In this document: one piece after another, positions 34,109 through 45,299 of the stretch
Numbering within the stretch: position 1 is the first letter of the stretch
Layout of the letters: the number at the start of each line of letters is the position of its first letter
NCBI RefSeq assembly: GCF_026914185.1
Contig: NC_070558.1
Span: 1,798,001 to 1,862,000 of the forward strand
Reading direction: 5' to 3'
DNA: 64,000 nt
From: Puccinia triticina
Lineage: Eukaryota; Basidiomycota; Pucciniomycetes; Pucciniales; Pucciniaceae
Notes under the pieces: generated by a model
What the model was told of the DNA's origin: nothing
Seen by the model: the letters and a program-made list of their open reading frames with translations, nothing else
Database searches by the model: none
Position numbers and translations under genes: made by a program

Positions 34109-35305
34109 CTATATTTCTTGGTGCAACTGCTGTGGTATACGTTGGAGCGCGTCTGCCCTTTTGTCCGTTGAGTTGCAAATTTTTGTGACCGGCTCAATCC
34201 AAGGGGGGACTGGCATTGGAAAAATGGTCTCTGTCTGATTAACTGGGAAGCTATATGTACTGTTCAGTGTTAGGATCAGGTGAATTGGGCTTGGGAAATA
34301 AGCTTGCTTTTTGGTCAGTTCTTTTTGTAGGATATGGAGTACGGGGTGAGGGGAAGGATGTGTCAGTGCCCAAAGGATGTAGGATTGGGAGTTGCAAAGA
34401 TGGATTTCTAGCGGAGTTGTCAACCTGCTGCTTTTCCTGACAAAAGCCAGGGGTGTTTGTCTGAACAAGCCTGTTATCAGCCAACATGCTCGGTGATACA
34501 GGCCCTCTAGGGTCTGTGCCGCAGATTTGGCATTCTTCTTTTTGTACCAGATGATACTCGCAAACATTATCCTCAAGTACAAAACTGAAATGATCAGTCT
34601 TCTTGCCAATCCTGTGTTTAGTCCGTATGTTGATTTGATGATTCTGTCAAGTTGCAGAATGGTAAGGTCACCGGTTGATTTGACTTTCTTCAAATGCTCC
34701 GAGAAGGTGAGTTGCTGGTCAAGTATGATGCCTAGCCATCTGGTTGTTTTTTTGAAGGTGTGATTGTGGCCGTCAAAGTCAAAGGCTGGGGGCGACAAGG
34801 GTTTGCAAGAGAAAAACATCAGTACGGCTTTTTTGGGATCAAAGATGGCCCCAAACTTCCGGCCCCATTCCAGGGAGCAGGGCCAGGAGGCATCCTCCTG
34901 TAGCATGGTTATTGCTTGCTCCATTGAGTCAGCAGCTGCTAAATGGACAATGTCGTCAACATATCCAATGGAGATTCTGGATTCCTCCAGGTAGCATATG
35001 CGGTGGAACAGTAGCCCACTGTTGTACAATATGTAGAGGTTTACAGATAGGGGGGAGCCTTGCAGAAGGCCTTCCTTCACTGGGAAAGGTGATGAAATAT
35101 AGTCACCCATCCGAATGGAGGTGGATCTTTTGGTCAGGAAGGAGGAGATGATCTGTATCAGGTAATCAGGGCAAGAGAGTTGCTGTAGTCGGTCTATTAG
35201 ATGTGTTGCATAGACCAATGGGTATGCCAATTTTACATCCAGGAAAAAGCCAGCAACTAGTTTGCCTCTCCTCCATTGGTGTTTCACCCAAGAGGTGAAG
35301 ACCAC
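34109..35305 (-). pseudogene. LINE reverse transcriptase remnant
   Basis: A 398-codon open frame covers most of the fingers and palm. It includes GFFLDVKLAYPLVYATHL (first catalytic Asp; family pattern F-x-D-x-x-x-A-F/Y), LLQGSPLSVNLYILYNSGLL and IGYVDDIVHLAA (YVDD box). The upstream fingers part (35955-35662, containing QAYKFTKAQQSAMVEPLY) is in another frame, and the joining 35310-35660 region needs frame changes. The catalytic residues are kept, but the reading frame is not continuous. Confidence 0.8.
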
Positions 35306-35915
35306 TAGAGCATTGATGAGGTTTTGGCCTTGTCAACCGCCCATATGGCCCTGCGGAAGGATCTCTTTGGAATTGATACAGTGGATCAGGCGCTCATTGA
35401 GGATCTTTTCAGTTTACCCAGGGTGCACAAGAGTGCAATGGGGCGGTATGCATTGAGTTTGCTGTAGTCCAACTTCCCTGCTTTTCAAATGATAACTGTC
35501 ACGCAGACCTCCATCCCTTTGGGAAATGGCCTTGTTGTAAGCAGACATTGAATAGTGGCATGAGGAATGGGGATAATTGGGCTTCTCCCATCTGAAGCAG
35601 CTTGTTGGGGATGGTGTCTGGTCCCACTGCTTTCTTTGTGGGGAGAGAGTCTATGGAGCAATCAACCTCTGCTAGTGTGATGAATGGGAAGCTCCTCTAC
35701 TTCTCTGGAAGGAATGTCTGCAAGGTCGCAGACTGTTAAGATGACCAATGTACCTTTGAACAGTAGTTCAGCTTGTTCAGCGAAATCAGTGGTTGAAGTT
35801 TTATTGGGTCGGTAAAGCGGTTCAACCATGGCGGATTGTTGCGCCTTAGTGAATTTATATGCCTGAAATGCTGAGGCGTCTCCTGTTCTGGCCAAGAATT
35901 TGCGCCAGTGGAGTA

Positions 35916-36737
35916 CAGTGACCCCGCCATGTAAGCATAAGGATGGTGGACACAAATCCTATGCTTACATTGAGGTATGCTTCTTAGCGAAGTAAGCATA
36001 AATCAATTATTGCTTATATAGGACTGGCCTTTATAAGCATTGTAAATTCCCAGGGCAGATTATGCTTACAGCAAGACCGCACATGTTATGCTAATTACAT
36101 TAGCGCCGCTAAAAATTAAATATAGCTGAGAGCCGCTAAACTTCCAGGCTGTTAGCTTTAGCTGTAATATCAACCCGCTAAGCTCCGCTAACGCTAAATT
36201 ACAGCTAAATTACAGCTGATTAGCGGGCCGCTACAGCTAATTAGCTGTAATTTGTAGCTAAACATGCACTTTTTCCCAAACATTTTGTAGCTGATTATAA
36301 GCTACATTGTAATACTAATGTAGCGGCCACAAGAAACCGCTAATTACAAAACCGCTACGCTAAGTGCAGCGTAATATGTGCAGTCTTGCTTACAGTGTGT
36401 GGCTTGAGATATTTGGGAAGCAGATGATTGGGATATTGCAAGGATTCTGGGGAAAGGAGCTTTTACCTGCTCACTGGCCAACATTATTGAGGTTTCTGAG
36501 CTGTAGTTTGGAGATTCTTGTGGTTTCCAAGATGGAGATCAGTAGTATCTATGGCCCCTTGGCCTCTTTTCCCTGTTTTATATCAGCATATTTCTGTTTT
36601 CTCCCCCCAATTTTTAATGCATTATGCATTATGCATAAAAAGCATCAAATTTGCGGTAACCAAAAATGGTGGACAGAAATCCTATGCTTACAGCGAATTA
36701 TGCTTACAACGTGTATGCTTACATGGCGGGGTCACTG
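35916..36737. mobile_element. 822-bp TA-flanked DNA transposon nested in the LINE
   Basis: The left end is CAGTGACCCCGCCATG followed by TAAGCATAA. The right end is the complement, TTATGCTTAC...CATGGCGGGGTCACTG. TA flanks both ends (35914-35915 and 36738-36739). CAGT- ends with a TA duplication are the pattern of Tc1/mariner/pogo-type elements. TAAGCATA/TATGCTTA words recur inside each end. The centre (36088-36370) is filled with TTAGCTGTAA/CCGCTAA variants bounded by a secondary inverted pair (GCAAGACCGCACATGTTA and its counterpart). No transposase is present. The LINE sequence continues on each side, so this insertion is the younger event. Confidence 0.85.
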
Positions 36738-36739
36738 TA

Positions 36740-37535
36740 GATTCAACTGCTCCACCTTCTTTTTGAAGGCTTGTTGCCAGGCGTAGTAGCATTGCTGCGC
36801 CTCAGCAGAGTTGGACAAAATCATCCATCTGCAAGCTTTATTTTGGTTGGCGACCATGAGCGGTCCCAGAATGTGGGGCACCCACCACGAGTTTGCTCTG
36901 GCTGTCCCTCTCCAAGGGGTTTTGCCTTGTTTCAAGTGGCAGTTCTGGATTCCCAATGTTAAATGGGAAACCGCTTCATCTATGAATGGGACAGGGTTGG
37001 AAGAATGAGGGGGGGGGATGCAATCAACAGCTTGTTTCAAATCAGCTCTAAATTGAGCTTTGTCAAGTTTCTCTGGCGGGATGCCCCTTTTAGCTTGGGT
37101 TTGATGGATTTTCCCATCAAGCAAGATAGAAAGGAGGATTGGTTGGTGATCAGAGGCATGCTTGTCAAGAGCAACTCTACATTGCCTCACGCGCTGCCGG
37201 CATTGGGTGTTGATCCAACACAAATCTATAGTGGTTTGAGCCCCTCTTGGGCTCAGGAAAGTAGGTATGCCAGCTGGCGAGGCAAGGAAGAAGCCCTTTG
37301 CCCTGCAGAGCTTGATCAAATCCTTGGAGGTTGAGTGTGTATGATGGTAGTTGGGAGGATTCCAACAAGGGTGATGGAGGTTTGAGTCCATCATAATGAT
37401 GGAGGGGGTATGGTGGCAGTTGTTCTTGTTTAGCCAATCTCTTAGTGTGGGAATTGCAGAGAAAGATGATGGAGGGTTATAGAGTGAGAGGAGGTGAAAT
37501 TGGAGAGGGGTGTTGGTGTGGACCTTTATGGACAC
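36740..37535 (-). pseudogene. LINE AP-type endonuclease remnant
   Basis: The open frame has SIIMMDSNLHHPCWNPPNYH (the MDxNxHHxxW element of AP-like retrotransposon endonucleases), AQTTIDLCWI and DKHASDHQPILL (the terminal SDH motif). The N-terminal part of the domain, normally with the QWN and E motifs, lies in a different frame upstream or is lost. The C-terminal end is interrupted after KKVEQLNLQ by the nested transposon. Confidence 0.8.
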
Positions 37536-38248
37536 CGCCGTGAGAAGTTTGGAATTGTCCGGTAAGTGGTAGAAATGATGGCTGGGTAGTGATTTACTGA
37601 TTTATATGCAGCACCTAGGTCTGTTTTCACTGGAGATAGGTGGGTCAATTGGTGAGATACGGTACCAATTTGGATGAGTGGGTGGGAGAAATTCAATGGG
37701 GTTTGTCCAAGGTTCTTGGAGTAAAAGAGCAAGGGAAGATGTTTTGCGGCTTGCCTTGAAGGACACTGAGCGTGGAATCTTTTCTGTTACTGCATTTAAG
37801 TTGAAGTAGAGAGAAAGAATGGGGGGAATGCTTGGCAGAATGTGGGTTAAAAGACCTGGTAAAATTTGAAGGTAGGGAGTGATCTGTGGTGAACACTTTC
37901 AAGCTGTGCATTTGATGTTGCTCGTCCGCGGCCCCCGTAGTGATTCGGGGTGTCCGGGGGGTGGGTCTGAGTTCCGCCAGCTCAAGTCGCCGAGGCAACA
38001 GGCCGCCGACCGTCGAGCATCGGAAAAGCCGAGCATCAGCCCACCCCACCCTCCAGCAAGACTCGCATCCCGCCACCTGGGATCTACTCGCCGTCTATCG
38101 CTCGTTGCGCTCGCTTAGCCGCTGCCAGCTGTCCCAAATCTAATCCATCCTCAGCTCGCCTCGATCCGAGCGCGCTTAACACGGTCGCAATCATCCAAGC
38201 TGCCAATCCGACCCACCACCCTGCCCATCGGCCCTCCTGTTCCAAACC

Positions 38249-39870
38249 ATGAATCCTTCCTTCCCCATCCAACGTCCTGGCGTCGTCAACAGTCCTGCAG
38301 CCCCACTCATCACCGATCCCCACCTCGTCAACCCTCCCCAGCCAGCCCCAAACCAATGGGCGGCACTCAACACCAACCCCGATCTACAGCGCACACTCTG
38401 TAAGGCTGCCGCCCAGGGCCAACTCACCCCGGAGCAGATGAACTCATTCACTAACTACATGAAGGGCAACCCCAATACTTTCAAGATGTTCCAACTCGAA
38501 CTTGCAGCTAATCAACAACAGCAAATTGCGCAGCAACAACAACAGAAACGACTACAACAACAACAACAGCAGCAGCAGCAGCAACAGCAACAGCAGCAGC
38601 AGCAGCATTCATCTCCTCCACCTCAGCATCCTGATCAAGACAAAACCTTCCAGTCGGCCCATCAGATTGGTAAGCTTCGAGGCCTACCCTCACCCGCTCA
38701 TTTAGTGTTCACTGATAAGTGATCTTTCGACGAGTGTTCCAGCTAATGGAAGTAATGGGTACATCTCTAACCCTCTTCCCACATCTCAAGCGCCACTTCC
38801 GATTGCTCACTACCAGCAACTGTCAACCACCTCCCCTCAACCCATCCATCAAAGGTCCACGTCTACAGAGTTCAACCTCCTCAACTCGACTGATCCTCAA
38901 ATCACTCAAGCCTTACTCCAGATCAAACAGGCTCAAGATGTTGTCAAGAACCCCAGTCTCTCCACGGCTGAGCGTGAGGCGGCTATTCAACGTGTCTACG
39001 AAATCCGTGAGGTGGTGGCCGCTCGTTTCCGTCGTGAAAATAATAGCAACAGTCCAAGCCCCCAAAACGCCCAACCTCAACATCCCAGCGAAGCCCAGCG
39101 AGCTCCAATGCCAGCAGCCTTCCAGAGACAACCGCAAATTTTCTCTGGTATGCAGTATTCTGCTCAAGCTAATAATCCTACCATCGCCCGGCCGCTCAAC
39201 AGTAACCTCTCTGCTGCTACCTCGAGTCCTCGTCAAAACTTGAACCTCTCTGGTCGGAATAGTCCTGCACCCCACCCCAACAACACTAATCAACCCATGG
39301 GACATCCGATCTCCCGACCGGGATCCTCTCACCAATCAATCATCGGCGGGCCCGCCTCCTCGCCCCCACCCATGTCTAACGCCGCCAGTCCACCGAACAG
39401 CTCTGTCATCGATCTCACAAAGCGACGTGTAGCCCCCAGGCCAGCCCCTAAGAAAGTCGGCCAATCCATGGGCACACCCGGTTCCAACGCAGGCTCGCCC
39501 ATGAGTCAGTCCATCAATCTGGCCACCTCCCCTCATCCTGTACATGCCTCCCTCGCTCCGCTTTCACTCGGCACTCCCCACTCAACTCCTCAAGCCAATG
39601 GCCTTCCATCACACCCAAACGGCTCCAACAACAATACGCATGGCTCACCTCCAGCCGCACAACCTCATGGCTCTCCTGCTCCTCATAAAGACTCGTCTCT
39701 CTCTCCCGCCCCTCCTTCGATAGCCGCCCCAACAACGACTACCACCAAAATTTCGCCCGCAGTACAAGCCAACCAGCCCACTTCCCTCTCTAAACCTGTA
39801 CCTGCTGCCGTTCCTAGTCTCGCGTCACAGCAGCACACTGCAATAGCCGCTCAACAACAGCAGCAGCAGC

Positions 39871-39901
<31 letters not shown>

Positions 39902-40842
39902 GCATCATCATCATCACCAACAGCACCACCAGCAACAGCAGCAGCAACATCATCATCATCAACAGTCAACCACACAAGCTGCAGCTTCGTCCGCCCCCGG
40001 CCCCAGCACTTCGTCCAATCAGACCCCCCATTCCGCTCCCCGTGAGCCGCCTCAGCCGATCACGCCAGCACCAGTCCCATTTCCCCCACCTAGACCCACG
40101 ATGACCGGTGGTCACGCGGCTTCGTCTACCTTGGCAGGCGCGTTGATGCATCGGCCGCCGACCAACGGAATCAGTGAGGCCCTCGGACAGGGTAGTGGAA
40201 CTCATGAGGCAACGAGAGGCCAAGAAGCTACTAGCGCTAATCGGATCATCTCTAAACGTAAAATCCAAGAGCTCGTCGAAAGTATCGATCCGTCGGAACG
40301 ACTAGAATCTGAGGTCGAGGACGTTCGTCCCCCCTTTTTCTAAACCGCTTTCTCTATGTATCCCCTTCGTTGTTCATCACTCAGCTGATTCCTCATCACG
40401 TTTCTCTCCCCACTCTCTCACCCGATCGGGCGCTGGATGTTTGCAGTTGTTGCTGGAATTAGCGGACGAGTTTATCGACTCCGTCACCCGCTTCTCTTGC
40501 CAGTTGGCCAAACATCGCAAATCAGACCGGCTGGAAACGAAAGATATTCAGTTACATCTTGGTACGATCTATTCATTTATCCATAACAATCTAACTACGA
40601 CCCTCTTGGAGATTTGAGTCATGCGGCTTCCATCCCGAGCTTTTCCCCTGCCACGTCAATGAAACTGACTTCTTGTTTGTACGGGGAGCACAGAACGGTC
40701 GTGGAACATCAGGATTCCAGGGTTCGCAAACGACGAGATCCGGCAGAGTCAATCTCGCCGCATCAACGCGTTGCCAAGCTACCAATCCCGCGTGGCGATC
40801 GTCCGAGAAGCGATCCGCAAACGTCGGTCCACCAACACTTGA
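38249..40842 (+). CDS. TAF12: TFIID/SAGA subunit TAF12
   Basis: Four exons, 38249-38669, 38743-40322, 40447-40561 and 40694-40842, with GT-AG introns and continuous phase, give 754 residues. The C-terminal histone fold starts near [14 protein letters not shown] and runs through [38 protein letters not shown] and [11 protein letters not shown]. This is diagnostic for TAF12, which pairs with TAF4 in TFIID and with Ada1 in SAGA. The long N-terminal two-thirds is low complexity, rich in Q, P, S, N and H, with polyglutamine tracts near 38558-38610 and 39852-39960. These are likely disordered activation or interaction segments, as in other fungal TAF12 proteins. A short conserved helical segment ([18 protein letters not shown]) lies about one third in. 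Polyglutamine lengths may vary between alleles. The next gene is on the same strand about 1 kb away. Confidence 0.92.
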
Positions 40843-40849
40843 AAGAAGA

Positions 40850-41860
40850 AAAAAAAAAACGCGCGCACACTAGATCTTGTCCACACTCCTCTACCTCCTC
40901 AGACAGACACAAACAGATATATGCACTGCCGATGATCCCTTTCGAAACTATATTAAGCAGTCTTGATAGTGTTGTGTCTGCCTTGGACATTCCTAGATAC
41001 GTACCGGCCTCCCGCCGCCACATTACAATCTCCATACATAAATGAAAAAAAAACTTCCGCCCTCACTGATGATTGCTATTGTGCACATCACATCGTGATC
41101 GCCGGGGTCCTTCTCGGACCTCCACACAAAGCTTGTCTGGCTGCGAGCTTTTACTATTTTTGTCGACGGGAGTATTTTTAACACTTAGTTGTTGTGCCCG
41201 TGTCCCTCGTCCCTCGTCGCTCAGTCGTGTCTTTTCTCCTCACCTTAGCCACTTTTGCCCACACAGCTCTTTGGCTGATTCATGATACATACAGCCTTTT
41301 TTGTGATATATATTGTACTCTTTGGTGTTCTTTTTTGTGTTAAGGAACTCTTTTTTGATTCAGATGTGTTTGTGGGTGTTTGGCCACAAGTTTTACCAGG
41401 TTTTACCTCTGTGGCTTTCTTCTCTTCTTGTGGCGGTTTCCCTTGCGTGTTTCTGTGGGTGAGCCGGCATATCACGAGAAAGAGTACCAAAACCCTACAG
41501 CTAATCTAGCCACGGATGCGGATGCTCTTAAGACAGTAGATAGATCAGAAATGTATTTACAAAACAAAACAAGAAATATGATAAATTTACACCAACACCA
41601 GAAATGGCTTTCACTGTTTTTACTCTGCCTGAAGCCTCTCCGTGGTGACGCGGGGTCCCCCGGACCCACCGGTCGAGGGGCTTTGTGCCTATGTACCGCC
41701 CTAGCGGAAGTTCGAAACCCTACAGACAACGAAACGAGACTTAACGATTGGGAGGCGAAGGGAAGACACCACAGAACTTTAGGAAGTGAGTCTTCTATTG
41801 CGAAGCTTCATCAAGAAAAGCGCTTGCTTAGCATGGGCGATAACTATACATAACAGGACG
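40850..41860. other. Intergenic region between TAF12 and mL58
   Basis: No gene is supported. Open frames on both strands are short and lack domains. The sequence presumably holds the TAF12 3' untranslated region and the mL58 promoter. T- and C-rich tracts lie near 41180-41440. Confidence 0.4.
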
Positions 41861-41863
41861 ACG

Positions 41864-42514
41864 ATGAATGCCGTGGGCACGATGCTCCAAATCCGACGAT
41901 TCACGAGTGGACTGAATCTAGGGATGCCTCTACAACCAGCCAAGCAGCGGAAAACGGTCCCGATCCGGAACCCACGACGGCCGCATCTTCCGGACCCGAT
42001 AGACAGCGATCCTACGGCCCAGCGATTCAAGCTGGCCGAGCATCCCCGGGTGATGTTCGTGATCCGGGAGCCCGGTGGGATGGCCAACTTGGCGGACGAT
42101 CTAATCAGCAAGTCTCCATCTCCTCCAATCGAGCCCAAAAACACTGCCGATGATCCAGTTTCCTCGACTCTCTCACACCCGATCCTCTCCGTACCTTCGT
42201 CGAACGACGCCTCGACACCGCCGGTCTTCCAGCTCCCTCCGCCTCTCCGGGCGCCCAAGACCTACTCCACCTCGCTCACCCCCGCCCAAGCGCGCGAGAT
42301 CCAGAGCCTCAGAGCCTCCCATTCGCTCTCCCAACTCAGCCGCAAATTCAACGTCCCCCGCCTCCTCGTCTCGATCCTCGGCCCCACCAATACTGCCGAC
42401 CGCAACCAGATCTATCTCAAGAATCATATGCGTCAGATCCGGAAAGAGGCTCGTTGGAGCGTCGCTAAGGCCGTCAGAAGACAGGAAAAAATCATCCGTA
42501 GAAGTTGCTGGTGA
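41864..42514 (+). CDS. MRPL20: Mitochondrial large ribosomal subunit protein mL58 (MRPL20 family)
   Basis: A single exon of 216 codons starts at the ATG beginning MNAVGTMLQIRRFTSG. This basic, acid-poor N-terminus suits a mitochondrial presequence; an in-frame upstream ATG at 41786 is less likely. The central LPPPLRAPKTYSTSLTPAQA, then EIQSLRASHSLSQLSRKFNV, is the fungal MRP-L20/mL58 pattern: a proline-rich lead, then LTPxQ and a helical DNA-binding-like turn. The C-terminal helix (RQIRKEARWSVAKAVRRQEK) is strongly basic, as expected for rRNA contact. The protein is specific to fungal mitoribosomes. Identification rests on pattern recognition and should be confirmed by profile search. Confidence 0.7.
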   Translation: MNAVGTMLQIRRFTSGLNLGMPLQPAKQRKTVPIRNPRRPHLPDPIDSDPTAQRFKLAEHPRVMFVIREPGGMANLADDLISKSPSPPIEPKNTADDPVSSTLSHPILSVPSSNDASTPPVFQLPPPLRAPKTYSTSLTPAQAREIQSLRASHSLSQLSRKFNVPRLLVSILGPTNTADRNQIYLKNHMRQIRKEARWSVAKAVRRQEKIIRRSCW

Positions 42515-42519
42515 TCATC

Positions 42520-42962
42520 CCCCGCACTACCTCATCAATTACTCCTATTTTTTTATGCATAAACCTCGTCCTCTTTCTCTCTCTCCCCTCCCTTTTTCAA
42601 AACCATTCTTCCCTCTCGTTATACACTCGCCTGCCTATACAAATTTGTGCATTGTTTTCACCCCCCCAAAAAAAAGAGCTGGCAAGCTCCAAACGTTAGA
42701 AGATACCTTTCCGAGCCAAAATTTATGCCTAGAAGAGAATCAACATGGAGACCACCAAAAAAAGACGACAAAGACAAGAAAAAACTCAAAGATAGGCTGC
42801 CACAGCACTGAGGTGCACCAGGAGCAGTCATGCCCTTCGGTGCATACCTCGGGGCATACGGGGTTTGGGGTTCGGCTCCACATATGTACCCCCGGGCCTC
42901 ATACCCCGGCCCGAGCCCCCGAAGTCTGGACGACCCTCCTATGTAACACGCAAGGATAGGAG
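42520..42962. other. Intergenic region between mL58 and COQ8
   Basis: No gene is supported. C/T-rich tracts follow the mL58 stop. A short CGGGGCATACGGGG/CCCCGGGCC-rich patch near 42850-42925 is self-complementary and lies just upstream of the COQ8 start. Confidence 0.35.
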
Positions 42963-45293
42963 ATGGTCATCATCATCAGGAAGCCGGTCGATCTTACCTC
43001 GATGCCCATCGGAATGGCAAGGATCATTCAGACGGCACTCAGGATACAAGCCAGCCCAGGGTCTCGCCGCCTCTTCAGCGCATCTACCAAGCCTGATGAT
43101 AAGTCGAACTCAAGTACTGAGCCTGATGAGAAATCCAAATCAAGTACTGAGGTTGGCGTTTTGTATGATGTGTGTCCTCTGTTCAGCAGCTTAATGGCTA
43201 CTTCCTCATTCATTCCGTAACAGGATCGGATAAGTCCTCTTCGAGCCTCTCGCGTCCCTTCTTCCCGTCTGGGCAGATTATTTCACTACGGAGGTCGGTT
43301 TTTTTGGAAGTTTATATACCCGTATCCATTCCTAATGTCGCACGGCATTGTCTAACTCTCGAGATTCTTCCACAGGACTGGCCGCAGGAATCGGTTGGGG
43401 GACGGCATCGGAAGCTCTGAGACGGACGGCCACTGGCCACCAGAATGATTCGCATCCGCTGGCTCTGTCGGAAGCTAACGTCCGGCGCCTCGTCGACAAA
43501 CTAACCAAGATGCGAGGCGCTGCTCTCAAGCTCGGCCAGTTCTTGGCCATCCAAGGTTGTTCTTCGAAATCCCTTCTCTCCGTCATGGTACTTGTCCATA
43601 CTCTCTCAATTTGTTACTTACTTGTTCCACCTTGTTGCCAAGTATACAGACGCCAAGATCTTGCCGCCCCAGATCGAGGAAGTCCTTGTGAAGGTCCAGT
43701 GTACCGCAGACTACATGCCGTTTGACCAAGCAGGGGTGAGCAGTGATCCAGCATTTCAGCTTCAACGGATACGTGTTAAACTCTTTTGAGGTACTAATTC
43801 CGAAAACACAGACTGTTCTGACCCAAGCTCTAGGAAATGACTGGCTGCAAAAGTTCGATAGCTTTAATGAAGTTCCATTCGCCGCAGCTTCGATCGGTCA
43901 AGTACACGCCGCCCGCGTTGCCGATGGTGAGAAAGGGTTTATCAAAGCTGCGGTGAAAGTGCAATTTCCGGGAGTTTACGAGTCGATCCAGAGTGATTTG
44001 TCCTATCTCAGCGTGCTTGCTAGCACCACTTCGATCCTACCCAAAGGGCTATTCTTGTCCAAGTCGATCGAGGTGCTCGGTCAGGAGCTCAAAGATGAGT
44101 GTGATTATACCCGGGAGGCTCGTTATGGGAAACGGATGGGCGAATACTTGAAGGACGATCCCAGGTTCACGGTGCCTAGAGTCTTCGATCACTTGAGTAC
44201 TAAAATGGTCTTGACGACTGAGTTCATGTCAGGCACCTCCTTGAGACAAGCCGCTAAATGGTCACAAGCTTTGCGAAATAAAGTAATCTCACCTCGACTG
44301 CTGTGGCTCTCTAAACGCTCTTTCATCCACATTTTACATTCGCCGGCTAACCTACCAGGAGCGCGTCTTACTCTTTCATCGCGGGATCCCCTTCTAGATC
44401 GGTCACGATGTCCTCGAACTCTGTTTTAGGGAAATCTTACACTTCCGTCTCATGCAAACCGATCCTAACTGGAGCAACTTCCTCTGGAATGAAGACACAC
44501 AGCAAGTCAGTTGATCACTTTTGCTTTCTATTCTCGGGTTGGAAGAACAAACTAAAAATCGTCATAGAAAACGTCGGGAGGATGAGAGGTGACCGGCTGA
44601 CTGACTTGTCTTTGTTTGATTGGACGCGACGCCACTCCCTTGCGTGTCGTCAAAACAGATCGAATTGATCGACTTTGGAGCCACACGAGAATATAGTGAA
44701 AAGTTCATAGATGCGTATCTAAAGCTGCTCAAAGCTGGAATCGATGGTAGTCGTGCGGACTGCATAGAGGCCTCTATTGAGCTGGGATATCTGACTGGCA
44801 ATGAATGCGAGGTGGGTACTTTTGCCCATAAACGGTCAATCCAAGCATTGGACATTGCTCCCGTGGATGTTGGATTGAGTAACCCCACAATTGTTTCGTC
44901 AAGTTCGAGTTTAAGACCAACTAGCTGACTTGCCCTGTGATTAAAATCACGTGGATGACATGAACGCGCTCGCAGACAATGCTAGATGCACAGTACAAGT
45001 CCGTGAAAGCCCTTGGAGAACCGTTTCGGGCGACAAGCCAACAGCCGTACGATTTCGCCCAACAAACGGTCACCGACCGAGTCCGGGCCGAAATCCCGAC
45101 GATCGTCCGGTTGCGATTGACGCCACCCCCGATCGAGACGTACAGCTTGAATCGCAAGCTTAGTGGGATGTTCTTGCTTTGTAATCGTCTAGGCTCCAAG
45201 ATTGACTGCCATACGATTCTCGACAACCTGATGCGTGAAAAATCGGCCGGCTCCTGGGGCCGTCATCTTTCCGATGCTCCCACCGCATCTTGA
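42963..45293 (+). CDS. COQ8: COQ8/ABC1 atypical kinase (coenzyme Q biosynthesis)
   Basis: Eight exons, 42963-43151, 43224-43293, 43376-43555, 43650-43735, 43812-44282, 44398-44505, 44659-44811 and 44976-45293, join in phase to 524 residues, close to the usual 500. The N-terminus is basic and likely mitochondrial. Family features follow in order: RVPSSRLGRLFHYGGLAAGI lead, KxGQ motif in ALKLGQFLAIQ, alanine-rich loop AAASIGQVHAA replacing the glycine loop, AVKVQFPG lysine, ECDYTREA, the QTDPNWSNFLW catalytic loop and LIDFGATREY. These are the hallmarks of UbiB/ADCK proteins. COQ8 supports the CoQ synthome at the matrix face of the inner membrane through ATPase activity. All key residues are present, so the protein should be functional. 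The first exon has the least support because it lacks conserved sequence. Confidence 0.92.
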
Positions 45294-45299
45294 GTTTCT

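Larger units (their letters stand above)
32800..37880 (-). mobile_element. Degenerate, 5'-truncated LINE (non-LTR retrotransposon)
   Basis: On the minus strand the order is AP-type endonuclease (37535-36740), reverse transcriptase (35910-34120), RNase H (about 34100-33580) and a C-terminal Cys-rich segment (CTNCFAQENAAHFLIMFC near 33380-33435). The order and the presence of RNase H suit I/Tad-like fungal LINEs. The N-terminal part of the endonuclease is missing or out of frame beyond about 37730, and the domains lie in different frames. The element is also split by the insertion at 35916-36737. It cannot encode a full polyprotein. Confidence 0.8.

Noticed and set aside
38502..38705. Ser/Asn-rich and Val/Ala-rich open frames overlapping TAF12
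   Set aside because: They are out-of-frame or antisense translations of the CAA/CAG tract.
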